Positions 40,616 to 53,229 of a stretch of DNA of 64,000 nt are shown piece after piece. The first letter of the stretch is position 1, and each line of letters starts with the position of its first letter. The stretch is from contig CANTFL010001443.1 of NCBI GenBank assembly GCA_947650285.1, positions 168,180 through 232,179 on the forward strand, given 5' to 3'. Source of the stretch: Hyaloperonospora brassicae (lineage: Eukaryota; Oomycota; Peronosporomycetes; Peronosporales; Peronosporaceae). The translations under genes and the position numbers were made by a program. The notes under the pieces were generated by a model that saw only the letters and a list, made by a program, of their open reading frames with translations, searched no databases and had not been told where the DNA came from.

Positions 40616-43600
40616 TAAGTGTTTTGGGAGCTCATAACGCAGTTTTGAGACCCCACTGCATCAGAATAGTACGGTTGAAGTTCGGATTCCTACCAGGGGT
40701 CTCACCTTGAGTCTCAAGGAGACAAAGATGATCAAGCCAAGAAAGAGCACAAGATCGACAAGTCACTGAAGTTCCGATCGCCATTGATAAACGATACCAA
40801 CAACAAAGAATCAAAGGGCCAACCAGACTTTTGGAAAGGTTCCGGCCAACAAGGCACAGGTTGAAACGTTTAAATACTAACTTAGATACCATCCTTATGT
40901 CCTCAACGACGACACCTTGCTTCATGATATCCATCATGCCTTACGAGACCACTAGCTGAACGTGCAATCCGAGAAGCTTTCCATTTCGAAACACCAACAA
41001 CCATGGATTCAACAACCTAAATCCCGGACCGTTCATCATGAAGGCGCCAGATGTCGGCAGGCGTCGGAACGTCGAAGCCGATCTCCTTTCAGGATGCGAG
41101 GTGACAGAGGTATAGCAACAACGAGAGCTGGACGCCTTCTTGAAGAGCTACCAAGTAATGAAATCCCTCGAGATATTCCCGTTTGGTAAACGTACGGGAA
41201 AAGCGTCATCCTTGCCTCGATTGCGGACGATAGCAAATGCTTTTACGGCGCCGAGCAACCTCCTTCGCGAAGCCAATATGGTCGCGGGAAATTTCGAACC
41301 AGATGACATGCTAAAGCCGGGATTCGACCCATCACGACATCGTTATAGAAGCTTTGAAAACACCAAAAAATACTCGTTGGTAATGCATCAGCACAGATCG
41401 ACGAACCTCTCGCGACCGCTACGACGCTAGAAGTTTAGAAGAGTCAACTGAAACCCCAGGACATAGATATCCCTTCATCGACACATATCGTGACTTGGGA
41501 CGCACGACCTATTGAATACTTACCACACAAGGTCCGGTATCCACGAGCGTAGTCCGCAGCACAGATGTCGTCACAGGGCCATAAACCTTGAGCCACGCCA
41601 GCAGAATGCCTTTAGATATACAGGCGCCGCGTTGCTTTAGGCCCGGGCGCGGGGCGGGCTTACTGAACAGGTCTCTTAAGATATGGCGACGCGTGAACTC
41701 CCAGGGAAAGTGATGGCTTCTGATAGGCTTAATTTCATCCGATGGACAAAAGCCAAGACACCCTCGAACTTTTACCTCACCCCGTGGTAAAGATGCTGGG
41801 GGGAAGCACCTACCGACCCGGTAGAAAAACTGTAGGCATACTTCGACGAGGCGATGGCAAGAATTGTCAAAGATCAACAAGCGCAACCTACTCACTACAA
41901 TCAGGAAGGCACTAGAGGAAGACAGGGGAACGAATGGCGACCGCCCAAAAAAGTCCAATTGAGGGTCCCCGAGTCTCATGACAGGCGACAATTAGGATGT
42001 GGTCATGGAATCGGTGGACCCCAGCAAATATGACCCAGATAAACTAAACGTAGAGGAAACAATGGCAAGGATGGCCAACACCACACTGGGACAAGCGCCC
42101 GATTCGGTCCCCCGCACTAAGCTTTCAGCGAGCTCGGACCAAAAGAGATAAATAGGACTAGACATGGACAAAGACCGAGCACGCAGCTGGGTGAATACTG
42201 TGCAGCCAACTTTCACGAGGAAACAAGCACCGGATGGAGAAAGGTGTCGCTTTGAAAAGGAAAAGCTGAACGGTCCGGTATAGAACCAGTAATGCCAACT
42301 AAGTCGCTTAATACATGAAGTTGGACAGACTTGCTGTAAGAATTTCAGATGCAGTCAAGTGGCTTGGGGTGACAGTCGCTTGACCGTATTACTACGCGAA
42401 GAAATGCTCGGATAGTCCCCGCTGGACTACTTATACCAATTTAATATATTTTCGCTAGGGCGATGTTAAAGATAAGAAGTGGACCGACCAGAGTTTAAAG
42501 AGAGCATATGGAATACTATAATGATACTTTGGACAGCTTAGAATTACCCTAGAAGTTGACGATGCTACGTTTGACAGATGTGGAAGGTTTAGATGAAGGT
42601 CTGAGGGAGCGTCAAAGAACAAGTCACGACGCGGCAATACGATTTTTTGATCGAGCAAGTTTCGCTAGAAGCGTGCCCGCTCCTCAGGATTGACGACGAG
42701 AGACAAATCGCCGCTCCGTGCATGCTGTTCGAGCGTCCTCAGAAAAATCGAGCTTCGAAGGATCCATCTTGGATATATCTGACAACGAGGATGACCGAAG
42801 GCGGGTCTTTCTAGCGGACGCGATGAGAGACTTGAGTGCGAGAACCACGAGATACAGATTTACCATAGAGGTTGACCAACCTTGGAAGCAGTTGACATAC
42901 CCGGGATATCGCAATACGCCGGCTGACTACAACTCGAGATGTGCCTTCTGAGGTTCCTAGAAGCATGGAAACTTAATATTCTGGAAGCGAATGACTTGCG
43001 ACCGCTGCGGGAAGAAGGGTCACCCATCCGTTTGTTGCTTGTTTGTGTGTTGAGGGTGTGAAGAGGCGCTTGAAGCGGGGAAGGCCAGCAGGATGAATTC
43101 TACAATTTGATTTGTCAATGGTACAAACCCACCGATCGCGCCAGAATGTTGCCGGAGAAGGCTGAGAAGATGATAAATTAGGACACTTGCTCGTTTTGAA
43201 TTTCGTACGAGCTGAGCATTCTGCTTTTTGTGTCTTTTTGCACATATGTAGAAACAAAACGAGATGTACAGACATATTTTAATTTAAGAAGACCGATTAT
43301 ACATCAAAGATTGTAAAATAACTTATGGTCCGTTATCTCTCTTGATGATCATAAAATTTACCCGCTAAAGTGCAGTCATGGAGTTGGACCTATTACCTGA
43401 TGAATTTAGGGGGTATGGATATACCAAGCCCATACTAAATTGTTAAGACAGGCTAAGGATTCTCGGAAGATTAACAACGATCTTACAAACCTAATGCTTC
43501 ATACTTGTGTCGCAATTTCAACTTTAGATATCGCATTTCCTCGTGAGGTAGGCTGCCAAATAGACGAGAGTGAGCGACAAGAGTGCATTCGAGTTGGAAA

Positions 43601-43800
43601 ACCTGTACATTCCACGGAAGGATGCACTCGTATCAAGGTCACCCTAACGGTCATTTGGTATACGTTTTAAGGTATGGGTGGGCCCCATGGTGGGTCAGGA
43701 CGCGATCCTAGGAAAAGAAGATATAATTCCGGCTGGTATCTGACAGGACCTAGAAGATGAAACACTCGGTAACCGGACAAAGCTCGAATATCAGTGTAGT
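40616..43800 (+). pseudogene. gag and protease relic of the second Gypsy lineage (element E)
   Basis: Heavily broken. Recognisable pieces are a gag stretch ending with PGYRNTPADYNSRC (about 42900-42950), a zinc knuckle CDRCGKKGHPSVCC (42990-43032), and protease/flap remnants LLPDEFRGYGYTKPIL (43385) and VWVGPHGGSGRD (43668-43705). The same order occurs in oomycete Gypsy polyproteins whose pol resumes at 44880, so I read it as one element interrupted by the LTR at 43803. Confidence 0.55.
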
Positions 43801-43802
43801 GG

Positions 43803-44835
43803 TGATCACAAATTCCTTGTGATCCCGACTCTCTACTGGCGCCCGGAAGACAGACTAAAGGAGGTGGTACCCCGATTCCGTGCTCTGTGTCTTTTTGCTC
43901 ACCGTGTGCACCCGTCGGTGGGGCGGGTTGCGCTCTGCTTTGTGGACTTGAGCTACAAGCCTAGCTTGAACGTTTTGGGATAGGCGTTGGTCGGGTGGAA
44001 ATTCTTCACTCGATCGCAAGTACACTTGGGCGTTTCCCAGATTCGCTTGCATCCAAAGGTGATTCTCGATCCGCGAGCCTTCTGACCACTTGAGCCGTCT
44101 TACGATCTTGAATCTGAGCTGTTACTTTCTCTGCGTCCTATCGTAGTTGGGGGGGGTGACATCTGATGGTCGGCCTGGCCAAACAATCCAAAGGCGAAGT
44201 ATGTAAAGACGCGGGTGACTCTCTATTCAACTGGAGACCAAATTTCCTGCCCGGGAGAAGTCGACGCGTGTCTTTCGTTGCAAATTCAATTCTGTTAAAT
44301 ATCAACCAACCTAATCCAAACCCTATGACTATGCCTATCTGTTCGCTATGTCTCTGTTGCGTATCGCCTGTCTATGTAAATCACCTCTTGAATCACGTGG
44401 TCCACAGAAAATGTTTCGTAGCGGACCTCCCCGCAGTGGAACGCTTCGTGTTGGATCGCTTCGTAGTGCATCGCTTGATAGTGGATCGACCCGTGGTGGA
44501 TCGCGGTGTCCACACTAATATTTAGTCCACACAATTACGCGTCCACACACTCCAGGATGGATCGCGATCTATCTCTCGAGTCTTTCGGTCCTTGTAACTT
44601 GGTGTTCAAGCCCTTGATCGCGGATCGTGATTGCTCAGTCGTCGATCCTTGACCAAAATCCTTCCCGGCCGTTAGGTGGACCGATCCACATAGATTGAAC
44701 ATTTTTTTATGTCACTCAGTAGCTTGATTCCATCGTTCGTGACAACGGGTCCATCTCCGAGCGCGCTCCACCAATTATATTGATCTCGTGCTTAATGTGG
44801 TCGTCACGATCCACACTTTCTAACATTCTTTTTCT
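43803..44835 (+). repeat. LTR3, plus orientation, inserted within element E
   Basis: It starts TGATCACAAATTCCTTG. It contains GGCGCCCGG about 45 bases in, the block conserved with 34160-34400, and TAGTGGATCG-type repeats at 44440-44520, and ends near CTTCTACACA. Coding remnants of one polyprotein lie on both sides, so it is either a solo LTR inside E or the edge of a nested copy. Confidence 0.65.
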
Positions 44836-44879
44836 ACGCTTCTACACAAATAAAACTCTGCATAAATAGGGCCATTCAA

Positions 44880-47800
44880 GTTAAACAAGCATTGGATGTG
44901 AATTTAGACAAATACGCGCGTATACATGCCGGCGAGTGCGTGGAGGTACCTCTAAAAAGTTCGACCTCGAAACTATAGATTGTGTAAGTCACGAAAGGAG
45001 AGCGGTGAGTTACTACTATGACTTGAGAGAAAGGTCGCCGTTAGAGCTGCATACGACTAACGTCGGCCCACAGACGTATGTGTTACAGGACGAAATGTTG
45101 GTTGGTATGTGGCTGACAAATATCAAATACCTACTGCAAAAGGGTTCATTTCGATGGGTTTTTGGAGATATGTGAAGCGGATTAGCTTGGCGTACGAAGC
45201 CGCCACGGTCCAGTTCAAACCTTATGATGATATCATGGAGGAAGACGAAGGATTATTGGCGGATACCCAATGGTATGATACCCCGTCTCGAATTTTGCAC
45301 CGGTTATAACTCCTAGTTCCGATGATGAATGTGTCATAATGTATTGGCCGCCATTAGAGCGAGGAGATCAGTGAGGTCTAGAAAAGGATCCCCAACAGTG
45401 AGAGACCTCTCAAGAACAAGGCGATCCCAAGGCCTTCCTACCTGTCGAAGCTACAGTCGATGAAGTAGAGGCCAACGCAAAAGAATAATCACCAAATGAT
45501 GACCAATTATGCGCCTTCGAGAGTAAAGAGTTTTAGGCAGATGAAATAGATCAAGGATGGGCCGTCATATCAGAACTAGACCCGTCCCTAGCATCTATCG
45601 GATTGAAGGACTTACATGTTCCTGATCTGGATGGGAACGCTCTTGAAGAGGTGGATCGACTACGACAGATTATATGGACGAAGCGACATATGCTAATGGG
45701 GAAAGGAAATTACCTATCGCCGGCTATTCGAGGGTTCATATATGACATCGATGTGGTTAATGCGAAACCGATTGCGCAATGGGTACTTGAATAGGGCCCG
45801 CGTTTTAAGTAATCATTGGCCGACCTCTTGAAAAGGTTGTTGTTCGAAAAGATTAATTATCTGTCCAGATCGCCCTGGGCCAGTCCAAATTGTCATTATC
45901 GTGGATAGGAATGGGTTGGTCATCAGGTTGTGCATAGACTATCGATTGATGAATGATATGAATCAACTTATGGTCTACCCCATGCCTCTTTTTAATGACT
46001 TTTTAGACAGTTTAAAGAGAGCGTTTTGAGATTGCTCTCTGGGTATGGCAACGGGTTTTTGGGTCGTTAATATGACTGAAAGATCGAGACGAATTTTGGC
46101 ATTTGTCACCTAGTTGGGGTTTTTAAATGATTATGAATGTCATTTGGGCTTTAAAATGCGCCACGTATATATCAGCGGCTCTTGTATGATGCGCTGTATG
46201 TGTTCTCACGAATTTTCAAAAGCTGAGGTAGATGGACCAGAAATTTTATTTAAGATGGGAAAACTAGATACGTAGTTAGGTCCCTTGACACTGGGTCGAC
46301 GTTCTGGCTCCCGCTGAATCTTGGATGTTGTTATGCACAATTCTTGAGCGTCGTTCGGACGTGTGTGGCTATTGGAACTTATCGATTAGCGCAGTCAAGA
46401 GTTCTTGGTGGTGCCGAAAGGTCGGCTTCCTCGGACTTCGAGTGTCTAGCTGAGGACTGAAGACTTAATCGAAAGACCATCGATCTCTGGTCTTCCTACT
46501 CTTGCCGATGCCATTGAAGTCTATGCAACAATTTTCTGGAAGCTTGAATTATTACAGCAGATTTTGTAGAGGATTATGACATATATGTTTCAATCTTCTA
46601 CGAATTGAGAGAGGTAAAATTGAATGCACGGCGTACCAATTGAAGAACGAGGATCATACATTCGTCAAGGAAGAAGACGAGAAGTGGGACCTCATTTAAG
46701 TCGACTTGGATATGATCAAGAACAAGATTTCCACGGTACCAATTCTACGCCTATTTGACCAGGCAAGGAAGGTGTGATCATTGTCTATGCGGGTGAAAGG
46801 GCCATCTCGGTGTCGCTGGTTCAAGATTCAAAAAAATGCCGGTGATGTTTACATGTCGGTATCTTTAGGCTAATGCATTAGCTCACTGCACTGCGAAAAA
46901 CGAAATGTTATCTTTGTTGCGAACATTGTAGACTTGTTATACCACGTTAGTCAACCTGCCTCTTTAAGTATTAACCTTACACTCGATATCAAGATAGTTA
47001 GTCAGGTCAGCCGGTCTGCAGGGGCGCTTAGATAAGTGGGCTGCTCTCTTATCATTATTACTTTGGAGATCGTAGAGTATAAAAATAGGCGAGGACCAAG
47101 TGCCGAGAGCGTTTGCGCCCCCCCCCCCGAGAAAATGTAAACTGTAGTTTTTGGTTGATTGCACCTAGAATGTAGGCACGGCAAACATTCGACATACCTA
47201 CCCGCTATGGAACTGGGCAAAAAGCTATATGTAATGATATTTGATGGTTCAGCCTGTATTAATCAAGGAGGTGGAGCCTGTTTCACTATTGTGTGGAGAC
47301 TTTCGGCATAGACCATTGTCGAAGCTGCCTCCAAGTACCCCTACACGTCTATGATAAACGAGGTAGAATACGAAGGCATGCTACAGGGTTTTATTTTTAA
47401 GAAAATACTAGTAAAGGCGAAGACTAAATATCTTTTAGAGACTATAATTTAGTGGTGCGGTAGATGCGTGGAAAAATCAGCGATGGCTAATGTCTTTGTC
47501 TGCTAAGATCCAGGGCTTTAAATGAAGTCAAGTCGTGACCCTCCTACCGCATTATTACATGAGAAGCGGGATTGGAACCAAAGTGCAGACCAATTATCCA
47601 GCACAGCTTTGCACCAACGAAAAAGGGTCACGTCGACGCCAGAATAAGATCAACCAGGCTTATATGCGATCAAACATACGGCCTGAATTGATGGCCCCTA
47701 CAGATTAGAGTCCGTCTGCAAAATCATTCACACTAACTAGGTCGAGGTGAAACATTAGAATCTCTAAGGAGACCATAAAGGAAAAAGTGGTACAAAGACT

Positions 47801-49143
47801 TAGAGTGGACGATATTCAGAATGCGCAAGAAGAAGAGCGATAAATACGTGATATAAAGACAAATCTAATCGGAGACTGGAGTGACTAGTCTTTAGACTCA
47901 TCCAGTGTGTGCATAAAAATGTCGGGAATGGATGAGATAAGCGAAGGGAACTATTGGTGATCTGCCTAGTTAAAGACTCGAAAGAGAAGATCGGGATTTA
48001 GTGGTCAGGTGGGTGATATTGGAAATCTACAGACCATCTTCCTCCAACACTATTATACGAGTTTAGACAAGTATCACCAAGGTATTGGGGATACCTAACA
48101 ACGGAAGCGGAGATTCGGTCGATGGAAGGGTCAGTCTCATAGTGTGCAGATGTATGTTGCGTCCTGTACTCATTCATAGACCAGAAAAGGTGGACCTACC
48201 TTACAAGGGAAGATTCTTGGGAATTGTAAAGCGACCAACACCTTCCGGATTATCACGATGGACCACATTCCGTCTCTTTCGAAGTCACACTAAAAAAGAC
48301 ACAGAGCCGTAAAAGTATATGGACTTACTCACTGGATATGTGACGGACAACTCTATTGAGTTACGGACAGCCCAGACGGTAGCTGAATGTTACGAGGAGT
48401 GTGTGATCCGTCATTTCGGTGCCAATGAGGCGATTCGTCATGACAGGGAACCAGTATTTATGTCGGACTTATTTTGTGCGTCCAACATTATGGTAGGTCA
48501 CCGTCAACAAGATAGTATGGCCTACATTTTTAAAGCTAATGAAACTGCAGGGAGGATGGTGCAGACACAAACCAAGCCAATCAAGTTGAATGTCGCCGAC
48601 GTAGTCTCAACGATAATAGGACGAGTGAGTAGAACGACTGGCGTTTGCGATTAATACATCAAATCCCGAATGAGGGAGGAGGCCACGTTTTGCGTGGTCC
48701 ACGGTTGGGATGCCAAGTACAGCCTTGAAGCCACACTACACGTAGTAAACGTGGGCATCCAAACGTCTGGGCCCCGGAGGTGGAGATACCCCATTCTTAG
48801 CCTGAATCAGCTAACAAAGATACAGGTTAATGAGAATTCACGGGAAGAGAGTCGAGCTCGAATGCAAGTGTACAACGAAGAAGCGGTCCATCACAAGGTG
48901 AATTCAGGAAATCAAGTGTGGCTCCAGCTGGACCGAGTGAAAAAAATATATGCCAGGAAATTGACCCAACATCGGCATGGACCTTTCCGCGTTCTTGAAT
49001 TGGCGGGAGACCACGCGGTACGACTGAAGACCTGGGTTACGGAATACAGGTTGTTCTTGATCTTACATAGAACCAAGCTCAAGAGGGTCAAGACGTTCCC
49101 CGATCTCTCTTACCACATGTTGACCGTGAACGAAGAGGACTGA
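44880..49143 (+). pseudogene. pol of element E: RT, RNase H, integrase
   Basis: In order: HAGECVEVPLKSSTSK (pre-RT), LEEVDRLRQIIWTKRHMLMG (45640), NAKPIAQWVLE, SPWASPIVIIVDRNGLV and IRLCIDYRLMNDMNQLM with YPMP (RT fingers, 45880-45990), ATGFWVVNMTERSRR (46045), RNase H start IFDGSACINQGGGACF (47230), integrase core VIRHFGANEAIRHDREPVFM (48400) and its E region NETAGRMVQT, and the C-terminal module KLTQHRHGPFRVLELAGDHAVRL (48960-49030). Many stops and frameshifts. The last ORF (48670-49143) is open for 157 codons. This is a lineage distinct from B/C. Confidence 0.8.
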
Positions 49144-49185
49144 TTGTCTTTGACGAATGCTTATTACCAGAAGACAGTTAGGCGC

Positions 49186-49196
49186 GTGGAGGAGTG
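49186..49196 (+). other. polypurine tract of element E
   Basis: GTGGAGGAGTG lies directly before TTGATC, the start of LTR3. The same tract precedes the LTR3 copy at 56979. Confidence 0.5.
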
Positions 49197-49197
49197 T

Positions 49198-50350
49198 TGA
49201 TCGCTCGTTTGAGGAGTCGATCTCAACTCTTCAATGGCGCCCGAACGACCGACTAACGGAGGGGATCCTTCTTTTCCGTGCTGTATAATTCGCTCACCTT
49301 GTGTACCCGTCGGTAGGGCGGGTTTCACTCTTCCGGGTGGACTCAAGTTTATGCCGAACTTGACCGTGGTTGAGTTTAGGCTGTCGTGTAGAATCCTTCA
49401 CACGACTGCGGGTATACTTGTAAGGTGCTCGACATGAGTTACCTTGATCTCCACGAGATCGCCTTGTCAAAAGTAGATACTTGATTTGCGAGCCTTCTGA
49501 CCACTTGAGACGTATCGCGATCTTGCACCCTTCTCATTTACTTGTTTTCTGCTTCCAACCGCAGTTGGCATTTTGCCTGAAAGTCCTCGATCCCCGGCCA
49601 AACAATCCAGTGGATATCACTTGATGTAAGTATGTGACTTTCCTTACGTCGGGTGGCCGATAATGCAACCCGAAGGAAAAGTTGACACGTGTACTTAGAT
49701 GCAAATTAAAATCTGTTAAATGATAATCAATCAGACCCAAAACCTAACACCTCGAAAGGTCTATCTATATCACTAAATTAAGAGGATACGCATCTGCCTC
49801 TCCAGAATATCGTCCTTTGTACCAATGTGGCTTACTACAAGTGCGCTCTTTCTGGAAGGTTGGTGCGGTCCACACCCGACTTGTACGCATCTGGCATCAG
49901 GCTCGCGATCTCCGGTCGGATTCGCAATCTCTGGGTGATCTCGTGATCTATGGATGGGATCTTGATCGGTGGATAGGATTCGCAGTCTCTGGGTGATCGC
50001 GCGATCTCTGGGTGATATCGTGATCTACAGGCAATTTCGTGATCTCTGGGTGATATCGTGATCTACAGGCAATTTCGTGATCTCTGGGTGATTTCGCGAT
50101 TCAAACCATGGATCTCAATCTCTGATTGATCCTCTGATATTTAGTTATATTCGGCTTATATTACGTAATCGGCCTAGAGTAAAGCACATATTCCACCCTT
50201 GTCACCAACTATTTCGCGGATATGGTACGTATTTGTACACGATCGTGAGCTGTCCGTCCCATCTCGTATCTTCCAATCCCAAATCTTTAAAACTACTTAA
50301 CTGACGCCGGCGATCTGTGGTCTCCAACGCTCAACTTAGCAACAAAATTT
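49198..50350 (+). repeat. LTR3, 3' LTR of element E
   Basis: It starts TGATCGCTC and contains GGCGCCCGAACGACCGAC, the block around 49560-49740, and a tandem array at 49905-50105. It lies 55 bases after the end of pol in the expected direction. Confidence 0.65.
49905..50105. repeat. tandem repeats inside LTR3
   Basis: Units of about 36-38 bases built from TCGTGATCTCTGGGTGATA and TCGTGATCTACAGGCAATT alternate. At least two full units are identical, with diverged units to the left (GGATTCGCAATCTCTGGGTGA). Other LTR3 copies have different arrays at the same relative place. Confidence 0.75.
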
Positions 50351-50599
50351 CGTTATTGCTTTACCACAACAATGAGTGTTGATGCACGTCTAATTGTCAG
50401 ATAATATGTCGCCCGTGCCGTCGACCTTTGCGAGCGCTTTTTTATTCGGGAGCATACATCGTGAATTTAGTTTATCGATGTTGCTTCCGAGAACATACGT
50501 TTGCGCCGGATGTGAATAAGTTGTAGACAAGCCGGGTGACAAGAATCTTTACGCGAATCGCAGCGCGAAGTGTCCTTATCGCATACAGTTGACAATATT

Positions 50600-53220
50600 C
50601 ACATTCATGATGATTACTTGGTGGTCGGGATAAAAAATGAACTCGATTATATCATGGGTGTGCCACGTTTGGCCCTTAGAAGTCCCAGATTGAGATTTAT
50701 CCAGATCAATAAGGCTTCGCCGGCAAATAAAAGGTGGGTGAAATGAAATTATCATTTTACTGCCTTCAAGTCATTGGTTTTTCGTCTCAAGCATAGGTCG
50801 TGATTCCATGACGCACGCGGTGCACAGGACGAGCGGTGGACCTCTATGAATCGCTTGTGCTGTTCCTTTCGACGCAAGCTACGGATTCTTCTTGTTCACA
50901 TTGAGGTGAACGAAGCGTACAGGCAGTAGCTCTAACTTGAGGACTACACGGTCAAGCTATGTTACTCGTAAGTCGACTGGGCTGGAGACAAAAATAATAC
51001 AAATATTGGAAGGAGGTACTTGAAGCGGGGATTTAATGCGCACTACTAAGATCTGGAATAACATAATGCTTAACTGTATGTCAGGAAGCGTCATCTTCGG
51101 TGTCATAGATATCACCGATGCCGTCTTTCTATTCTGATGAAACCCAGCGGCACACCACAAATACGTCGGAGTACCTCGAATGGTATGCCGTAGGATTTGC
51201 TGGGTGATGCCCCAATTATTAGACATGCATTGGAAATTTTAATCGCGCAGTATTCCAAGTCACTGTACCGATTTGAGACTTTGATAGAAGTTACTAAGCT
51301 GACATTTATGTCCGCAGTCGCGCTTAAGACATCCTCGGGGATAGTAAAAGTCACCTTCAGCACTCGAAACATGTGTTTCACTATATGCGAGGCAACACGA
51401 TTTATGTTAATATCAAGAATTTTGTATCTTGCGCACCAGAGATATCGGTGCTGGGTTGATATGTGAGAAAACCGGGTGTTGGAGATGATTCAGTGATGGT
51501 GTCGTCGTGTTTTTCATGGCCTAGCCCCAAACGTTATACGGATGTGCGTCAGTGGCTTCGATTAGCTATTTAATAGCATGATTACACAAATGATTACGCC
51601 GAATTTATACAGCCTATTTTAAGCCCTTAAAATATATTCACCACGAGGTTGTGGCGTTTAGAGCATCAGCCTGCATTTGATGCAGTATAGAAGAGTCTCG
51701 CGTGATCACCAAAGCTGAACCTACTAGACTACTCCAAGCCACTCAAAGTGGTCAAAGCTGCAAGCGATTTTGCAATTGATTGTGACCTAATGCAGTTCGA
51801 TAATCACGGCTGTAAACGAATCGTAAGCTATTATTCACGACATATAAAGCCAGCTGGCAGAGAATTATCCTGCTTATGGTAATAATTTGTTAGCTCCTTT
51901 CTGTCGGATCATCCCCGAGTGAGCTTATCCGACGACATCGTCACTTTTGACAAGAATGTTCCCAACATCACAAAAAGTGATGTTGCACTGGTAGCTCTAT
52001 CGTACACCAACCGTAATCATAATCAGCGATACAGCTTGAGTGTAAAATTGCTTCTGTATAATATCGAACAGTTCAATGCGCCTCATATGGTGATTTTCGA
52101 CGAATGGACATGCGTGATCGGTTTATTCACAAATACCACGATCCACAGCTGATGGCCACCCTAAGCAGTGAGAAGACGTTTAAGGCTTTGTCTCGAAACT
52201 TGTCCAGAATTACATGTTCAGTGGGTGCGCAACCTGATTTCTACGAGCGAGGTCTGCCAATGAGTAAAGCAATCCTCATCTTCGCAATCACCCTTGCGAC
52301 CGTTGCCAATTGCAGCTAAGGCTCAGCGTTCAGTTTCAAAAACCTTCATATTCGGGCTCGTGCGCGATCGACAAGACTGAACGTATATCCTGTTTTTTTA
52401 GCAAATTTATCAAGAATTCTCATCAGGTACCATTCACGCTACGACCTCCGCAACAGAGACCGCGAAACTTCGTTGAGGCTGTATAAATCCATAATATATT
52501 TCCTGAAAACATTAAATCGGACCGTGTTCCTCCAACACATCCTCATCTGGAAGTCACAGTCCAAGCTTCCCGGAACGGTCTGCAGATGGATACAGCGGCC
52601 CATCAGAAAACCAATGGGCAAATCGATCGCGTCAACCGAGCCCCCTAAATCATTCAAGAAGTTACGTTACTTCTTATACGAATTGGAGTGCATTCCAACC
52701 TCTTAAGAGGATTGCAAATAAATAATACCGCCTTTGCGTGAACAGGTTTGACCCCCTTTTTGTAAATTAGTCTCGACACAATCGAATTTTTTTACTGCTC
52801 TTGCCCAGGGTCTCCCCACGCATATTTTGGCTTCACTATCTCGGGGTGAAGGTGGTTTTCGCTGATCGAGTGCAGTTAATGGTGCTTTAAGCGCGAATGT
52901 AGTCACACGAATGAAGGCTACGTCTGATATTTTGAAGCCACGTGGCTTGGCATCCCCGTTATCTCTTTGGAATGCGCATACACCCATTGGCCGGTGTTTG
53001 GGTACTCCTTTACCTAACTTTTAATGCGCACCGGTTGAGCCGGCTCGACCAATATACGACATGGCGATGTCGTAGTTTTCTTTAAACTACAAGCCATTAA
53101 CCGCTTTGTACGTGATGCACTTAAGTCTGCAGTGCATAGGTAGAAAGAAAATGCAGACAGCACGGTTTTAGAAAGTGCTTACTTAAAATAAGTTAAATTT
53201 GTATAAATAATTTGCAAAGT
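50600..53220 (+). pseudogene. old, scrambled relative of B/C, plus-strand part
   Basis: Protease remnant DDYLVVGIKNELDYIMGVPR (50605-50670), RNase H remnant VKAASDFAIDCDLMQFDNHG (51755) with SYYSRHIKPAGREL, integrase remnants (KTNGQIDRVNR at about 52606) and the C-terminal helix INRFVRDALKSAVHR (53095). Between them, 50740-51720 holds ORFs I cannot assign. Stem-loops typical of the family persist (AACATCAC/GTGATGTT at 51964; GTAGTTT/AAACTAC at 53072). Confidence 0.6.
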
Positions 53221-53229
53221 GTGCCTAAA

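Noticed and set aside
43844..43855. TGGCGCCCGG in LTR3 copies (also 49232, 57013, 58247, 34705), resembling a lysine-tRNA primer-binding site
   Set aside because: It lies about 45 bases inside the start of each LTR3 copy, not after an LTR end, so it is part of the LTR.
51112..51381. 89-codon minus-strand ORF (LKVTFTIPEDVLSATADI...)
   Set aside because: It looks coding-like, but two frames of the same region look equally plausible and I could not tie either to a family or to the surrounding element.
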